DNA from: UBA1189 sp045126595
Lineage (GTDB): Bacteria; Bacteroidota; Bacteroidia; Bacteroidales; Bacteroidaceae
Assembly (NCBI GenBank): GCA_045126595.1
Contig: JBGVOS010000047.1
Coordinates: 1-6,673, forward strand
DNA length: 6,673 bases
Reading direction: 5' to 3'
In this document: piece after piece, positions 1 to 5,238 of the stretch
How the letters are laid out: each line of letters begins with the position of its first letter
Position numbering within the stretch: the stretch's first letter is position 1
Notes under the pieces: generated by a model
What the model was told of the DNA's origin: nothing
Seen by the model: only the letters and a program-made list of their open reading frames with translations
The model's database searches: none
Program-made: the position numbers and the translations under genes

Positions 1-807
1 GACTACTTCCCTCGCGCCACCAAGCGTGCCGGTGCATGGATGAACAATATTGTCGACGCTTCGAACATCGACGGCGAGAACCAGCGTCCTATGATTGTCA
101 ACGTGGGTAACTTCACCGCTCCCACCGCCGACACCCCCTCGCTCCTCACCATTGACGAGACACGCACCCTCTTCCATGAGCTCGGCCACGCCCTCCACGG
201 CTTCCTCACACAAACCCAGTATCCTTCAGTGAGTGGCACCAGCGTAGCCCGCGACTTCGTGGAGCTGCCCTCACAGATTATGGAGCACTGGGCCATCGAG
301 CCCGAGGTGCTCAAGATGTACGCTCTCCACTACGAGACTGGCGAGCCCATCACCGACGAGCTCATCGCCAAGATGCAGGCAGCCTCATCCTTCAACTCAG
401 GCTTCGAGACCATGGAGCTCGTAGGCGCTGCCCTACTCGACATGGAGTTCCACATGCTCAAGGACTACACCAACTTTGAGGCCAACGCCTTCGAGAAGTC
501 AGTAGCCGACAAGATTGGCCTGCTTCCCCAGATTGCCTTCCGCTACCGCGGCCCCTACTTCAACCACATCTTCAGCGGCGGCTATGCCGTAGGCTACTAC
601 AGCTACCTGTGGGCCGAGGTGCTCGACGCCGACGGCTTCGAGGCTTTCCGCGAGAACGGCATCTTCGACGAGGCTACCGGCCGCAGCTTCCGCACCAACA
701 TCCTCGAGATGGGTGGCAGCGAAGAGCCCATGACCCTCTACAAGCGTTTCCGCGGTGCCGAGCCCAACCCCGAAGCACTGCTCCGCAACCGTGCTCTCAT
801 CGAGTAA
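1..807 (+). CDS. dcp: Peptidyl-dipeptidase Dcp-like M3 metallopeptidase, C-terminal part
   Basis: The frame is open from base 1 to a TAA at 805-807, giving 268 residues; the start lies left of the window. The zinc motif HELGH is at residues 59-63 of this fragment, and the third ligand Glu (FVELPSQ, residue 88) lies 25 residues after the second His, the spacing of M3 family enzymes such as E. coli Dcp. The later block FNHIFSGGYAVGYYSYLWAE carries the conserved Gly/Tyr-rich substrate-binding loop of Dcp. M3 enzymes of this type are about 680-700 residues, so roughly the last 40% is present, including the whole catalytic core. The family removes C-terminal dipeptides from peptides. Whether this copy is cytoplasmic or exported cannot be seen, because the N-terminus is missing. 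A strong terminator follows, so this is the last gene of its transcript. The family call is very secure; Dcp rather than oligopeptidase A is based on the C-terminal motif. Confidence 0.95.
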   Translation, partial: DYFPRATKRAGAWMNNIVDASNIDGENQRPMIVNVGNFTAPTADTPSLLTIDETRTLFHELGHALHGFLTQTQYPSVSGTSVARDFVELPSQIMEHWAIEPEVLKMYALHYETGEPITDELIAKMQAASSFNSGFETMELVGAALLDMEFHMLKDYTNFEANAFEKSVADKIGLLPQIAFRYRGPYFNHIFSGGYAVGYYSYLWAEVLDADGFEAFRENGIFDEATGRSFRTNILEMGGSEEPMTLYKRFRGAEPNPEALLRNRALIE

Positions 808-828
808 TCAACTCCCCTACCATACAGC

Positions 829-862
829 GAGGGTGTGCACCGCGTGGTGCACACCCTCTTTT
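829..862 (+). terminator. Rho-independent terminator after dcp
   Basis: A 13-bp perfect stem (829-841 with 846-858, beginning GAGGGTGTGCACC) closes a 4-nt GCGT loop and is followed directly by TTTT (859-862). It starts 21 nt after the dcp stop codon. The same hairpin lies about 17 nt past the stop of the convergent thioredoxin gene. On that strand no T-run follows, so it is best read as a terminator for the plus strand that may also help in the other direction. Confidence 0.85.
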
Positions 863-875
863 CGTCTTCGCCCCA

Positions 876-1199
876 TCAGCCCAGCAGCTGCTCGGCCCGC
901 TCCTTCAGAGCATCGTAGGGCATCGCCCCCATGTGGCGCTCGATGTTGCCCTCCCTGTCGACGAAGAAGAGCGTAGGTACCGAGCGTATGGTAGCCGCGC
1001 GAGCCAGCGGCTCGTTCTTGTCCACATCCACCTTGAGCACCTTGAGACGCCCGGCATATTCCCCGGCAAGGCGCTCCAGCGAGGGCGCGAAGGCCTGGCA
1101 GGGGCCACACCAGGTGGCGTAGAAGTCAATCACTACAGGCATCTTGCCCGTGTAGTTGTAGCCGCGCAAGTGCGGCAAGTAGGTCTGTATATTCTCCAT
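876..1199 (-). CDS. Thioredoxin
   Basis: This is a 107-residue, single-domain thioredoxin, the usual length of the family. The active site is ATWCGPC (Cys31 and Cys34), preceded by the strand VVIDFYA; the conserved cis-proline is in SVPTLFF (Pro75), and KVDVD and the glycine of DREGN fit the fold. It reduces protein disulfides by dithiol exchange, normally recharged by thioredoxin reductase. No signal peptide or lipobox is seen, so it should act in the cytoplasm. The N-terminus (MENIQTYLPHLRGYNYTGKM) is slightly longer and more divergent than in E. coli TrxA. It is a stand-alone gene, convergent with dcp and with its own promoter upstream. It may or may not be the main thioredoxin of the cell; extra paralogues are common in Bacteroidales, so no symbol is given. 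Confidence 0.93.
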   Translation of the reverse strand: MENIQTYLPHLRGYNYTGKMPVVIDFYATWCGPCQAFAPSLERLAGEYAGRLKVLKVDVDKNEPLARAATIRSVPTLFFVDREGNIERHMGAMPYDALKERAEQLLG

Positions 1200-1225
1200 G
1201 TCTGCTAATGTTTTGGGTTATGGTG

Positions 1226-1257
1226 CAAAGGTACTGCAACACCCGTTTGTTCACAAC
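1226..1257 (-). promoter_or_regulatory. Bacteroidetes-type promoter of the thioredoxin gene
   Basis: Read on the minus strand, GTTG (1257-1254) is followed after exactly 20 bp by TACCTTTG (1233-1226), which matches the Bacteroidetes -7 consensus TAnnTTTG perfectly. It lies 27 bp upstream of the start codon, leaving a short leader. This is pattern matching; no transcription data are available. Confidence 0.7.
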
Positions 1258-1306
1258 AGACCTATACTATAGGGACATAGAGAGAAGCTATAGAGTGAAG
1301 AGCTTG

Positions 1307-1333
1307 TCATCGTCATCGTTCACCGCCCACCGT
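1307..1333. repeat. Degenerate heptanucleotide repeats after the GH43 gene
   Basis: Just past the GH43 stop codon the plus strand reads as near-7-bp units: TCATCG, TCATCGT, TCACCGC, CCACCGT. They resemble the CCGCTCA/CAGTTCA units that follow the M64 gene at 2517-2544, and the last unit touches the stop codon in both places. Units are few and diverged, so this is a weak call on its own. No hairpin terminator is visible after GH43. Confidence 0.4.
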
Positions 1334-2454
1334 TAAAAATTCCACTCGTCCCTCCACCTCAGCAGCGGTATGCCGTCGGGATCGAAGGTGATGGGCAGCC
1401 ATATATGGCGCGAGTAGCGCAAGCTTCGGGGCATCCAGCGGTCGGCCATGAAGATATACTCATCGGTGCCCTCCACCTTGAAGATGTAGGTACCCTGCGA
1501 GTGGAACGACTTGTGGGCGTCCTCGCCGCGGAAGGGGCTGGGCAATTGCTCCCAGGGTCCCCAGATGGATGTGCTTTTGAACATGCGTGCCTCGTTGGGC
1601 TCCCATCCCGTGCATCCGCTCGTGATCATCCAGTACACCCCGTCGCGCTTCATGATGGTGGGCGCCTCATTGTGTCCGCCCGGGGCCAGACGTATGTAGC
1701 GTCCCGTGTAGTCGAGGTAGTCGGGTGTGAGCTCGGCGATGTTGAGCGTGAGGTTCTCCTCGGCCGAGTGTATGTGGTATGCCGTGCCGTCATCGTCTAC
1801 AAACAGCGTCATGTCGCGGCTCATCTGTCCGCCCGGCAGGTCGCGCTTGAGCAGCAGACCGGCATCCACCGCCTTGCGCCACTCGGGAGTCCACCACTCC
1901 TTATACTTGGCCTCATCCAATGCCTCGGCACGCTTGATATCCTTCTTGGTGAAGTCCATGGGCCACTTGCCTGCGTTGGGTCGCAGCGAGCGGATGAAGG
2001 TGAAGGGTCCTGTGGGCGTGTCGCTCACGGCAAAGCCCACGCGTGCCGCCTCGTAGCCGCGCCCCTTGAGCTCCAGGTGGAAGAGCATCACAAACTTCTT
2101 CGTCGTAGGGTTATACACCACCTTGGGGCGCTCCATGATGCATCCGCGCTCGATGTCGGCACCGTGCTTCTCCGATACGGCCAGTGCCACGCCCTCGTTC
2201 TTCCAGTTCATGAGGTCGCGCGATGAGTACACCCCTATGCCCACCTCGGTGGTGAATCCGCGTGCCGGGCGGTTCTCGCCATACCAGTAGTAGATGCCCT
2301 CGTGGTAGATGATGTTACCGCCGTGGGCGTTGATATGCTCTCCTCGGTCGTCGGGCCACAGCTCACCGGGCGTTATGGACGTCAGGTTCTGTGCACCGAT
2401 GCTGCCCATGCCCAGGCAGAGGGCTACGGTTGCGAAGATTGGTTTCAGGTTCAT
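1333..2454 (-). CDS. Secreted glycoside hydrolase family 43 (galactan-type branch likely)
   Basis: This is a 373-residue protein with a Sec signal peptide (MNLKPIFATVALCLGMGSIGA, probable cleavage before Gln22), followed by a single GH43 five-bladed propeller domain. Visible blocks are INAHGGNIIYHEGIYYWYGE (41-60), MERPKVVYN with the likely general acid Glu109, SRDMTLFVDDDGTAYHIHS (212-230), HNEAPTIMKRDGVYWMITSG with Glu263, FHSQGTYIF with Gln320, and ADRWMPRSLRYSRHIWLP near the C-terminus. The usual N-terminal Asp base of GH43 (an A-x-D-P type motif) is replaced by AHGG. Together with the Glu/Glu/Gln set this resembles the exo-beta-1,3-galactanase-like branch (GH43_24 and relatives such as GH43_34). 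GH43 is secure; galactan as substrate is inference. It should act in the periplasm or outside the cell. It follows the M64 gene by 87 bp on the same strand; no carbohydrate-binding module is present. Confidence 0.92.
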   Translation of the reverse strand: MNLKPIFATVALCLGMGSIGAQNLTSITPGELWPDDRGEHINAHGGNIIYHEGIYYWYGENRPARGFTTEVGIGVYSSRDLMNWKNEGVALAVSEKHGADIERGCIMERPKVVYNPTTKKFVMLFHLELKGRGYEAARVGFAVSDTPTGPFTFIRSLRPNAGKWPMDFTKKDIKRAEALDEAKYKEWWTPEWRKAVDAGLLLKRDLPGGQMSRDMTLFVDDDGTAYHIHSAEENLTLNIAELTPDYLDYTGRYIRLAPGGHNEAPTIMKRDGVYWMITSGCTGWEPNEARMFKSTSIWGPWEQLPSPFRGEDAHKSFHSQGTYIFKVEGTDEYIFMADRWMPRSLRYSRHIWLPITFDPDGIPLLRWRDEWNF

Positions 2455-2460
2455 GTTATT

Positions 2461-2516
2461 GTTTGGTGTTTAGAGTTTAGGGTTTAGGGTTTAGAGTTTA
2501 GTGTTTAGAGTTTAGA
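2461..2516. repeat. Heptanucleotide tandem array, GTTTAGR type
   Basis: Eight head-to-tail 7-bp units fill this stretch without a break: GTTTGGT, GTTTAGA, GTTTAGG, GTTTAGG, GTTTAGA, GTTTAGT, GTTTAGA, GTTTAGA. Only the last base and one inner base vary. On the coding strand of the flanking genes it reads as CTCTAAA units and forms most of the leader of the GH43 gene, ending 6 bp before its start codon. The length invites slippage and copy-number change. A shorter relative is at 3892-3926. Confidence 0.9.
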
Positions 2517-2544
2517 GTTTTCACTGCTCACAGTTCACCGCTCA
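2517..2544. repeat. Second heptanucleotide series, NNGYTCA type, ending in the M64 stop codon
   Basis: Directly continuing the register of the GTTTAGR array, four more 7-bp units follow: GTTTTCA, CTGCTCA, CAGTTCA, CCGCTCA. On the minus strand they read as TGAGCGG/TGAACTG-like units. The TCA of the last unit (2542-2544) is the complement of the TGA stop codon of the M64 gene, so the array runs right up to the coding end. Confidence 0.75.
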
Positions 2545-3879
2545 CCTCACATACCGCTCTATCGTCCGGCGTATCTCCTCCTGGCACACGGGACAGTAGA
2601 CATCGATGCGGTGAAACCAGTTCATCATGCAGTTGGGCCAGGGGCGGTATACGCCGCGCTGCAGGTAGCCGCCACCCTCGTAGATGCCCAGAGGCCAGGG
2701 ACGCTTGGGGTTGTAGTCGGGGCTCTCGGGGTTCTGCGGGTTCAGTCCCCAGCCTGTGCGGTCGGTGTGCTTGTCGCGCTCTGCCTCGGGCAGCAGCTCG
2801 CCCCATGCCTTGGCGTCGAGGTCGGTGAGCGTGGTGATGTTGGCCTCCCAGGGCTCCACATCGGGGAAGTAGAGGTCGCTCATCTCCGTGCCGCCCACGT
2901 ACTCGTCGGCCAGGCCCGCGAAGAGGTGGCCGAACTCGTGGCTGTAGGTCTTGCGCGTTGATGCGCCGGGGATGTTTGCCGCGCTGATGCCGTAGAGGTT
3001 GTAGATGCCTCCACCGCCATACTTCTGTGAGTTGGTCAGCACGTAGATGATCTCGTAGGGCACGTGAGCCGCGATGTCGAGCACGCGTTGGTAGTCCTCA
3101 AACATCTGGTAGCGCTCCGACTCCAGCGTGTAGTAGTGTGCGTCAAGCACCGTGTTGCGCCACAGGCGTTCGCCCGGTATCGTCACGCCCGACTCCTTGC
3201 TGGGTGCCCATACGGCACGGAAGTTGAACTTGTCGCGGTACTCCGTGTAGGGCGCATAGCAGAGGATGTCCTCGGCAAACTGCCTGGCGGCAGCGAGGAA
3301 GGCCTCCTTCTCACCCTCGGTGTAGCCCTCAGGGATGAACACCACGTCGACGCGCTGTGCTGGGTTACCCGTGTAGTGTATGTCCACCGCGGTGAGGCTG
3401 GGGCGCGACTGGCGTATGTAGTAGCTGTCCACATCCACCTCGTAGCTCCACCGCTTGTGCATCGTGCCCGTGGCATTCTCGCGGGTGTAGAACTCCACGA
3501 TGACATCGTTTTTCGGATAGGGGAACGTCACACCCTCGGGCATGGCCTTGGCCGTGCGCTTGGCCTCGGGCGTGCACTGCCACTCGTTGAAGAGCGTGTT
3601 GAATCCGCGCTGGTATATCACCGTGCCCGTCGCCTTGTCGAGTACGCGGAAGCGGTGGTTACCCACGTTGCGCTCGTCCACCAGATAATGCCTGTTGCCT
3701 GCCCAGTAAGGCTCCTCAATCACCTCGTCGAGGTAGAAGTGCTCCGATGTGGCGTCGCCCGCATGGTAGTAGTCGAGACGCATCGTCTTGGGGAGGAAGT
3801 AATCCTCGAACTTCACTTGTGCCACCGCGGGCACTGCCATGGCCACTGCAAGGGCCATCCATAGGTTGCGTAGGTTCAT
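2542..3879 (-). CDS. Secreted M64 family (IgA-peptidase-like) zinc metallopeptidase
   Basis: This is a 445-residue protein with a clear Sec signal peptide (MNLRNLWMALAVAMAVPAVA, cleavage before Gln21). An N-terminal beta-rich domain (about 22-160) corresponds to the M64 N-terminal domain. The catalytic domain (about 165-445) has the extended zinc motif HEFGHLFAGLADEY (314-327), with His314, Glu315, His318 and the third ligand Asp325. The block VDVVFIPEGYTEGE (177-190) and the C-terminal cysteine pair YCPVC (428-432), with Cys417 nearby, also fit the family. The founding M64 member is an IgA peptidase from Clostridium ramosum, but most Bacteroidales homologues have no proven substrate, so cleavage of IgA is not implied. 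It probably acts in the periplasm or at the cell surface. It lies between the HU-wHTH gene (42 bp upstream) and GH43 (87 bp downstream), probably in one transcript. The length is typical and the frame intact. Confidence 0.92.
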   Translation of the reverse strand: MNLRNLWMALAVAMAVPAVAQVKFEDYFLPKTMRLDYYHAGDATSEHFYLDEVIEEPYWAGNRHYLVDERNVGNHRFRVLDKATGTVIYQRGFNTLFNEWQCTPEAKRTAKAMPEGVTFPYPKNDVIVEFYTRENATGTMHKRWSYEVDVDSYYIRQSRPSLTAVDIHYTGNPAQRVDVVFIPEGYTEGEKEAFLAAARQFAEDILCYAPYTEYRDKFNFRAVWAPSKESGVTIPGERLWRNTVLDAHYYTLESERYQMFEDYQRVLDIAAHVPYEIIYVLTNSQKYGGGGIYNLYGISAANIPGASTRKTYSHEFGHLFAGLADEYVGGTEMSDLYFPDVEPWEANITTLTDLDAKAWGELLPEAERDKHTDRTGWGLNPQNPESPDYNPKRPWPLGIYEGGGYLQRGVYRPWPNCMMNWFHRIDVYCPVCQEEIRRTIERYVR

Positions 3880-3891
3880 ATTTTGTGTAGC

Positions 3892-3926
3892 GTTTTGTGT
3901 TTAGTGTGTAGTGTTTTGGGTGTCAT
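3892..3926. repeat. Degenerate heptanucleotide repeats upstream of the M64 gene
   Basis: Five consecutive 7-bp units occupy most of the 42-bp gap: GTTTTGT, GTTTAGT, GTGTAGT, GTTTTGG, GTGTCAT. They are a diverged version of the GTTTAGR array at 2461-2516. The TCA in the last unit (3923-3925) is the complement of the HU-wHTH stop codon, the same arrangement as at 2542-2544. Confidence 0.65.
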
Positions 3927-4561
3927 CCCTCATTCCGCGCATACAGCCCCTTGGCCACACCGCTCTTTACCAGACGGCCTTGCTGTAGCAGTTCGTCGAT
4001 GCGGCGGCGTGCCGTGCTGATGCTGCATCGGCACAGCGTGGCATAGGTGCGGGCACTGATGTAGGGATGCTTCTCAAAGTGTGCTGCCAGCGCCTCCTCC
4101 ACGGCTTCGGGTGCGAGGGGCTGCTTCACCTTGCCGTCCCACTCGAAGGAGAGTCCGTCGAGCGTCTGTGCCAGCTGCTTCGAGGGCTTGAAGGTGATGC
4201 CCTTGGCCACAATCTCCGTATTGCGCAGCGGGTCGTCCACGCCCTTGCGCATGGCCGTGCCCACCTCGAGCGACAGCGTGCCCAGCGAACCCAGGTTCAC
4301 GCGGCGCCCCTGGCAGAGCGCCTGCACGATCTCCTTCTCCAGTGCGCCCCATGCCGCCAGCACGTCGGTGTCGGTCAGCGTCGTGGCGTAGTTGATGCTC
4401 TTGGCCATATCGGCCACCTCCACGCGCTGTGCGTCGGCCACCGTCACACGTATGCCCCACAGCTCGCCCGTCTCGGCGCCGTTGCGTATGCAGCGTCGTG
4501 TGCCGCGGCACTTGATAGGCCCATAGCCCGTCTTCATCCTTGTCTTTTTCTTCTTTTCCAT
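3923..4561 (-). CDS. HU-HIG family DNA-binding protein with C-terminal winged helix
   Basis: This 212-residue protein starts with a lysine-rich tail (MEKKKKTRMK). A HU/IHF-like domain covers about 15-135: the helical part MAKSINYATTLTDTDVLAAW (52-71), then GRRVNLGSLGTLSLEVGT (85-102) and ITFKPSKQLAQ (122-132), the signature strands of the Bacteroidetes HU-HIG group. After a linker comes a winged helix-turn-helix at about 152-210 (ISARTYATLCRCSISTARRR, then LLQQGRLVKSGVAKGLYAR). HU-HIG proteins with wHTH tails are known as a Bacteroidetes-expanded clade, mostly without assigned function. The predicted role is DNA binding and bending with added sequence recognition. ATG at 4561 is used because no in-frame start lies further upstream; Met9 is a possible alternative. 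Its leader carries the CATCGCGATG array, a candidate binding site, which suggests self-regulation (inference). It is first of three same-strand genes. Confidence 0.88.
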   Translation of the reverse strand: MEKKKKTRMKTGYGPIKCRGTRRCIRNGAETGELWGIRVTVADAQRVEVADMAKSINYATTLTDTDVLAAWGALEKEIVQALCQGRRVNLGSLGTLSLEVGTAMRKGVDDPLRNTEIVAKGITFKPSKQLAQTLDGLSFEWDGKVKQPLAPEAVEEALAAHFEKHPYISARTYATLCRCSISTARRRIDELLQQGRLVKSGVAKGLYARNEG

Positions 4562-4620
4562 GGTATTTCACTTCGGTTTGTCATATCCTTCGTTTCTATT
4601 GTGCACCTCCTCCACATCGC

Positions 4621-4708
4621 ACCATCGCGATGAACTCGCCACGCCATCGCGATGGTCTTTCCACGTCATCGCGATGAACTCATTGCGCCATCGCGATGGA
4701 GCGACACA
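4621..4708. repeat. Four-copy 22-bp tandem array built on the palindrome CATCGCGATG
   Basis: The 10-bp palindrome CATCGCGATG occurs at 4623-4632, 4645-4654, 4667-4676 and 4689-4698, a period of exactly 22 bp. Units 1 and 3 continue as GATGAACTC, while units 2 and 4 share GCCATCGCGATGG, so the array is also a 44-bp repeat present twice. Units 2 and 4 extend to the 12-bp palindrome CCATCGCGATGG, and unit 3 to TCATCGCGATGA. The bases between the palindromes are poorly conserved, which points to selection on the palindromes. Twenty-two bp is close to two helical turns, placing all sites on one DNA face. The array lies 60-150 bp upstream of the HU-wHTH start. Confidence 0.93.
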
Positions 4709-4727
4709 TCGGATACACTCTGTAAAG
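4708..4727 (-). repeat. Inverted copy of the CTTT-GAGTGTAT motif
   Basis: On the minus strand this reads CTTTACAGAGTGTATCCGAT. It shares CTTT, AGAGTGTAT and the final AT with the copies at 4821-4840 and 5072-5091, but is one base shorter between CTTT and GAGTGTAT. Its first bases overlap the -7-like box of the proposed HU-wHTH promoter, so GAGTGTAT falls near the expected transcription start. Confidence 0.5.
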
Positions 4728-4753
4728 TTAATGAAAAGTTCCGACCTAAGCAA
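4723..4753 (-). promoter_or_regulatory. Candidate promoter of the HU-wHTH / M64 / GH43 cluster
   Basis: On the minus strand TTG (4753-4751) is followed after 20 bp by TAACTTTA (4730-4723), seven of eight positions in line with TAnnTTTG counting the free positions. The 20-bp spacing is the same as at the thioredoxin and XRE promoters. Transcription would start near 4715, giving a leader of about 155 nt that contains the whole CATCGCGATG array. No better -7 box is seen nearer the start codon. The last base deviates from consensus, so confidence is moderate. Confidence 0.45.
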
Positions 4754-4793
4754 TAGCGCCCACCATTTTCTTTTGAAGAAAGCCTCTTTCATT

Positions 4794-4932
4794 CTGCCAC
4801 AATACCACTTCTGCCACCAGCTTTCATAGAGTGTATAGATAAATAATAATTACGTAACACGTAGGTATATAATAATTATTTATTTCCCTATATAGGGTCG
4901 TATATCCATCTGGCAGTAGTGGCGAAATGGCA
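4794..4932. repeat. Imperfect inverted repeat of about 138 bp with TGCCA blocks
   Basis: The left arm has TGCCA at 4795-4799, CCAC at 4805-4808 and TGCCA at 4812-4816. The right arm has TGGCA at 4911-4915, GTGG at 4919-4922 and TGGCA at 4928-4932. All three block pairs are symmetric about the same centre (4863.5), and the 22-nt arms match at 16 positions. Inside lie further dyads with nearby centres: ATAAATAAT (4839-4847) with ATTATTTAT (4875-4883), and TACGT-AAC-ACGTA (4851-4863). It could form a cruciform or long RNA hairpin, or be a multi-site protein target, a mobile-element end or an origin-like site. Nothing in the sequence decides between these. Confidence 0.7.
4821..4840 (+). repeat. 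CTTTCA-GAGTGTAT motif, copy 1 on the plus strand
   Basis: CTTTCATAGAGTGTATAGAT matches the copy at 5072-5091 in 16 of 20 positions; the differences are two 2-base blocks. It lies inside the large inverted repeat. Confidence 0.6.
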
Positions 4933-4944
4933 TAGAACAGGACT

Positions 4945-4971
4945 GTTTTGCTATCTTTAAGATTGCAAAAC
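4945..4971. promoter_or_regulatory. Near-perfect 27-bp dyad, operator-like
   Basis: The arms GTTTTGC (4945-4951) and GCAAAAC (4965-4971) enclose ATCTT (4953-4957) and AAGAT (4959-4963), symmetric about T4958, with one mismatched pair (4952/4964). The one-base centre makes it a protein-binding dyad rather than a natural hairpin, and no T-run follows. It lies about 200 bp upstream of the XRE promoter; a link to the XRE protein is a guess. Confidence 0.5.
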
Positions 4972-5071
4972 TGCTTAATTGACGATTTTTCGTGAAATAA
5001 TTACGATTCATCCATACCTGTTGTTGTAGTATTTATTTTTCAACTGAAATTAAACAGATTATAAAGTTTCT

Positions 5072-5091
5072 CTTTCACGGAGTGTATCTAT
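5072..5091 (+). repeat. CTTTCA-GAGTGTAT motif, copy 2 on the plus strand
   Basis: CTTTCACGGAGTGTATCTAT repeats the 4821-4840 motif 251 bp further on. Here GTGTAT-CT-ATACAC (5082-5095) also makes a short dyad. It lies about 95 bp upstream of the XRE promoter. Confidence 0.6.
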
Positions 5092-5166
5092 ACACCTCAC
5101 ACACAAAACAAGAAACGTATCCTTCATCCTCTTTCAATTTTAATCAGTCTTGTGCACTATTGGCCG

Positions 5167-5197
5167 TTGTATTATTATTACACATTAGCGACCTTTG
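5167..5197 (+). promoter_or_regulatory. Bacteroidetes-type promoter of the XRE-ATPase pair
   Basis: TTG (5167-5169) and GACCTTTG (5190-5197) are separated by 20 bp. The -7 box fits TAnnTTTG except for its first base. Transcription would start near 5203, giving a leader of about 35 nt. A GGGGGAA stretch (5224-5230) lies 8 nt before the ATG and may serve as a ribosome binding site. Confidence 0.6.
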
Positions 5198-5238
5198 CAT
5201 ATTGGAGATAAAATACCTCATTTGGGGGAATCAACAAA

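Larger units (their letters stand above)
4562..5238. other. Divergent non-coding region between the minus-strand cluster and the XRE-ATPase pair
   Basis: About 680 bp hold no convincing gene. The left 150 bp are GC-moderate and contain the 22-bp array; from about 4720 the DNA is AT-rich. It contains promoter-like boxes for both flanking transcripts, a large imperfect inverted repeat (4794-4932), a thrice-repeated 20-bp motif, a 12-bp palindrome CCCTATATAGGG (4886-4897) and a 27-bp dyad (4945-4971). Open frames here (plus 4560-4829 and 5082-5270, minus 4568-4792) lack recognisable protein features. Between about 5092 and 5165 I see nothing specific. Confidence 0.7.

Noticed and set aside
609..1208. 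Long plus-strand open frame spanning the dcp end, the terminator and the thioredoxin gene.
   Set aside because: It is a high-GC shadow of dcp and thioredoxin and runs through a strong terminator.
1261..1293. Small dyad CCTATA-C-TATAGG (1261-1273) and a second CTATAG 21 bp on, next to the thioredoxin promoter.
   Set aside because: Very short AT-rich palindromes are expected by chance; nothing ties them to control of thioredoxin.
1301..1315. On the minus strand, in frame after the GH43 stop, GATGACGATGACAAG would code for DDDDK, an enterokinase-tag-like sequence.
   Set aside because: It lies after a TAA and belongs to the degenerate 7-bp repeat tract; no sign of vector sequence is present.
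2461..2516. Telomere-like TTTAGGG repeats.
   Set aside because: The unit resembles plant telomere repeats by coincidence; the array is short, variable in the last base and lies between two bacterial genes.
4621..4708. Possible CRISPR array (regular repeats with variable bases between).
   Set aside because: The period is only 22 bp with a 10-12 bp conserved core, so there is no room for spacers; no cas genes are present.
4568..4792. Minus-strand 74-residue open frame across the palindrome array.
   Set aside because: Its sequence is largely dictated by the CATCGCGATG repeats and has no recognisable domain or start context.
4713..4836. A 124-bp MITE-like element bounded by the inverted ATACACTCT / AGAGTGTAT pair.
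   Set aside because: A third copy of the motif at 5072-5091, no visible target duplication and overlap with a promoter-like box make regulatory sites the simpler reading.
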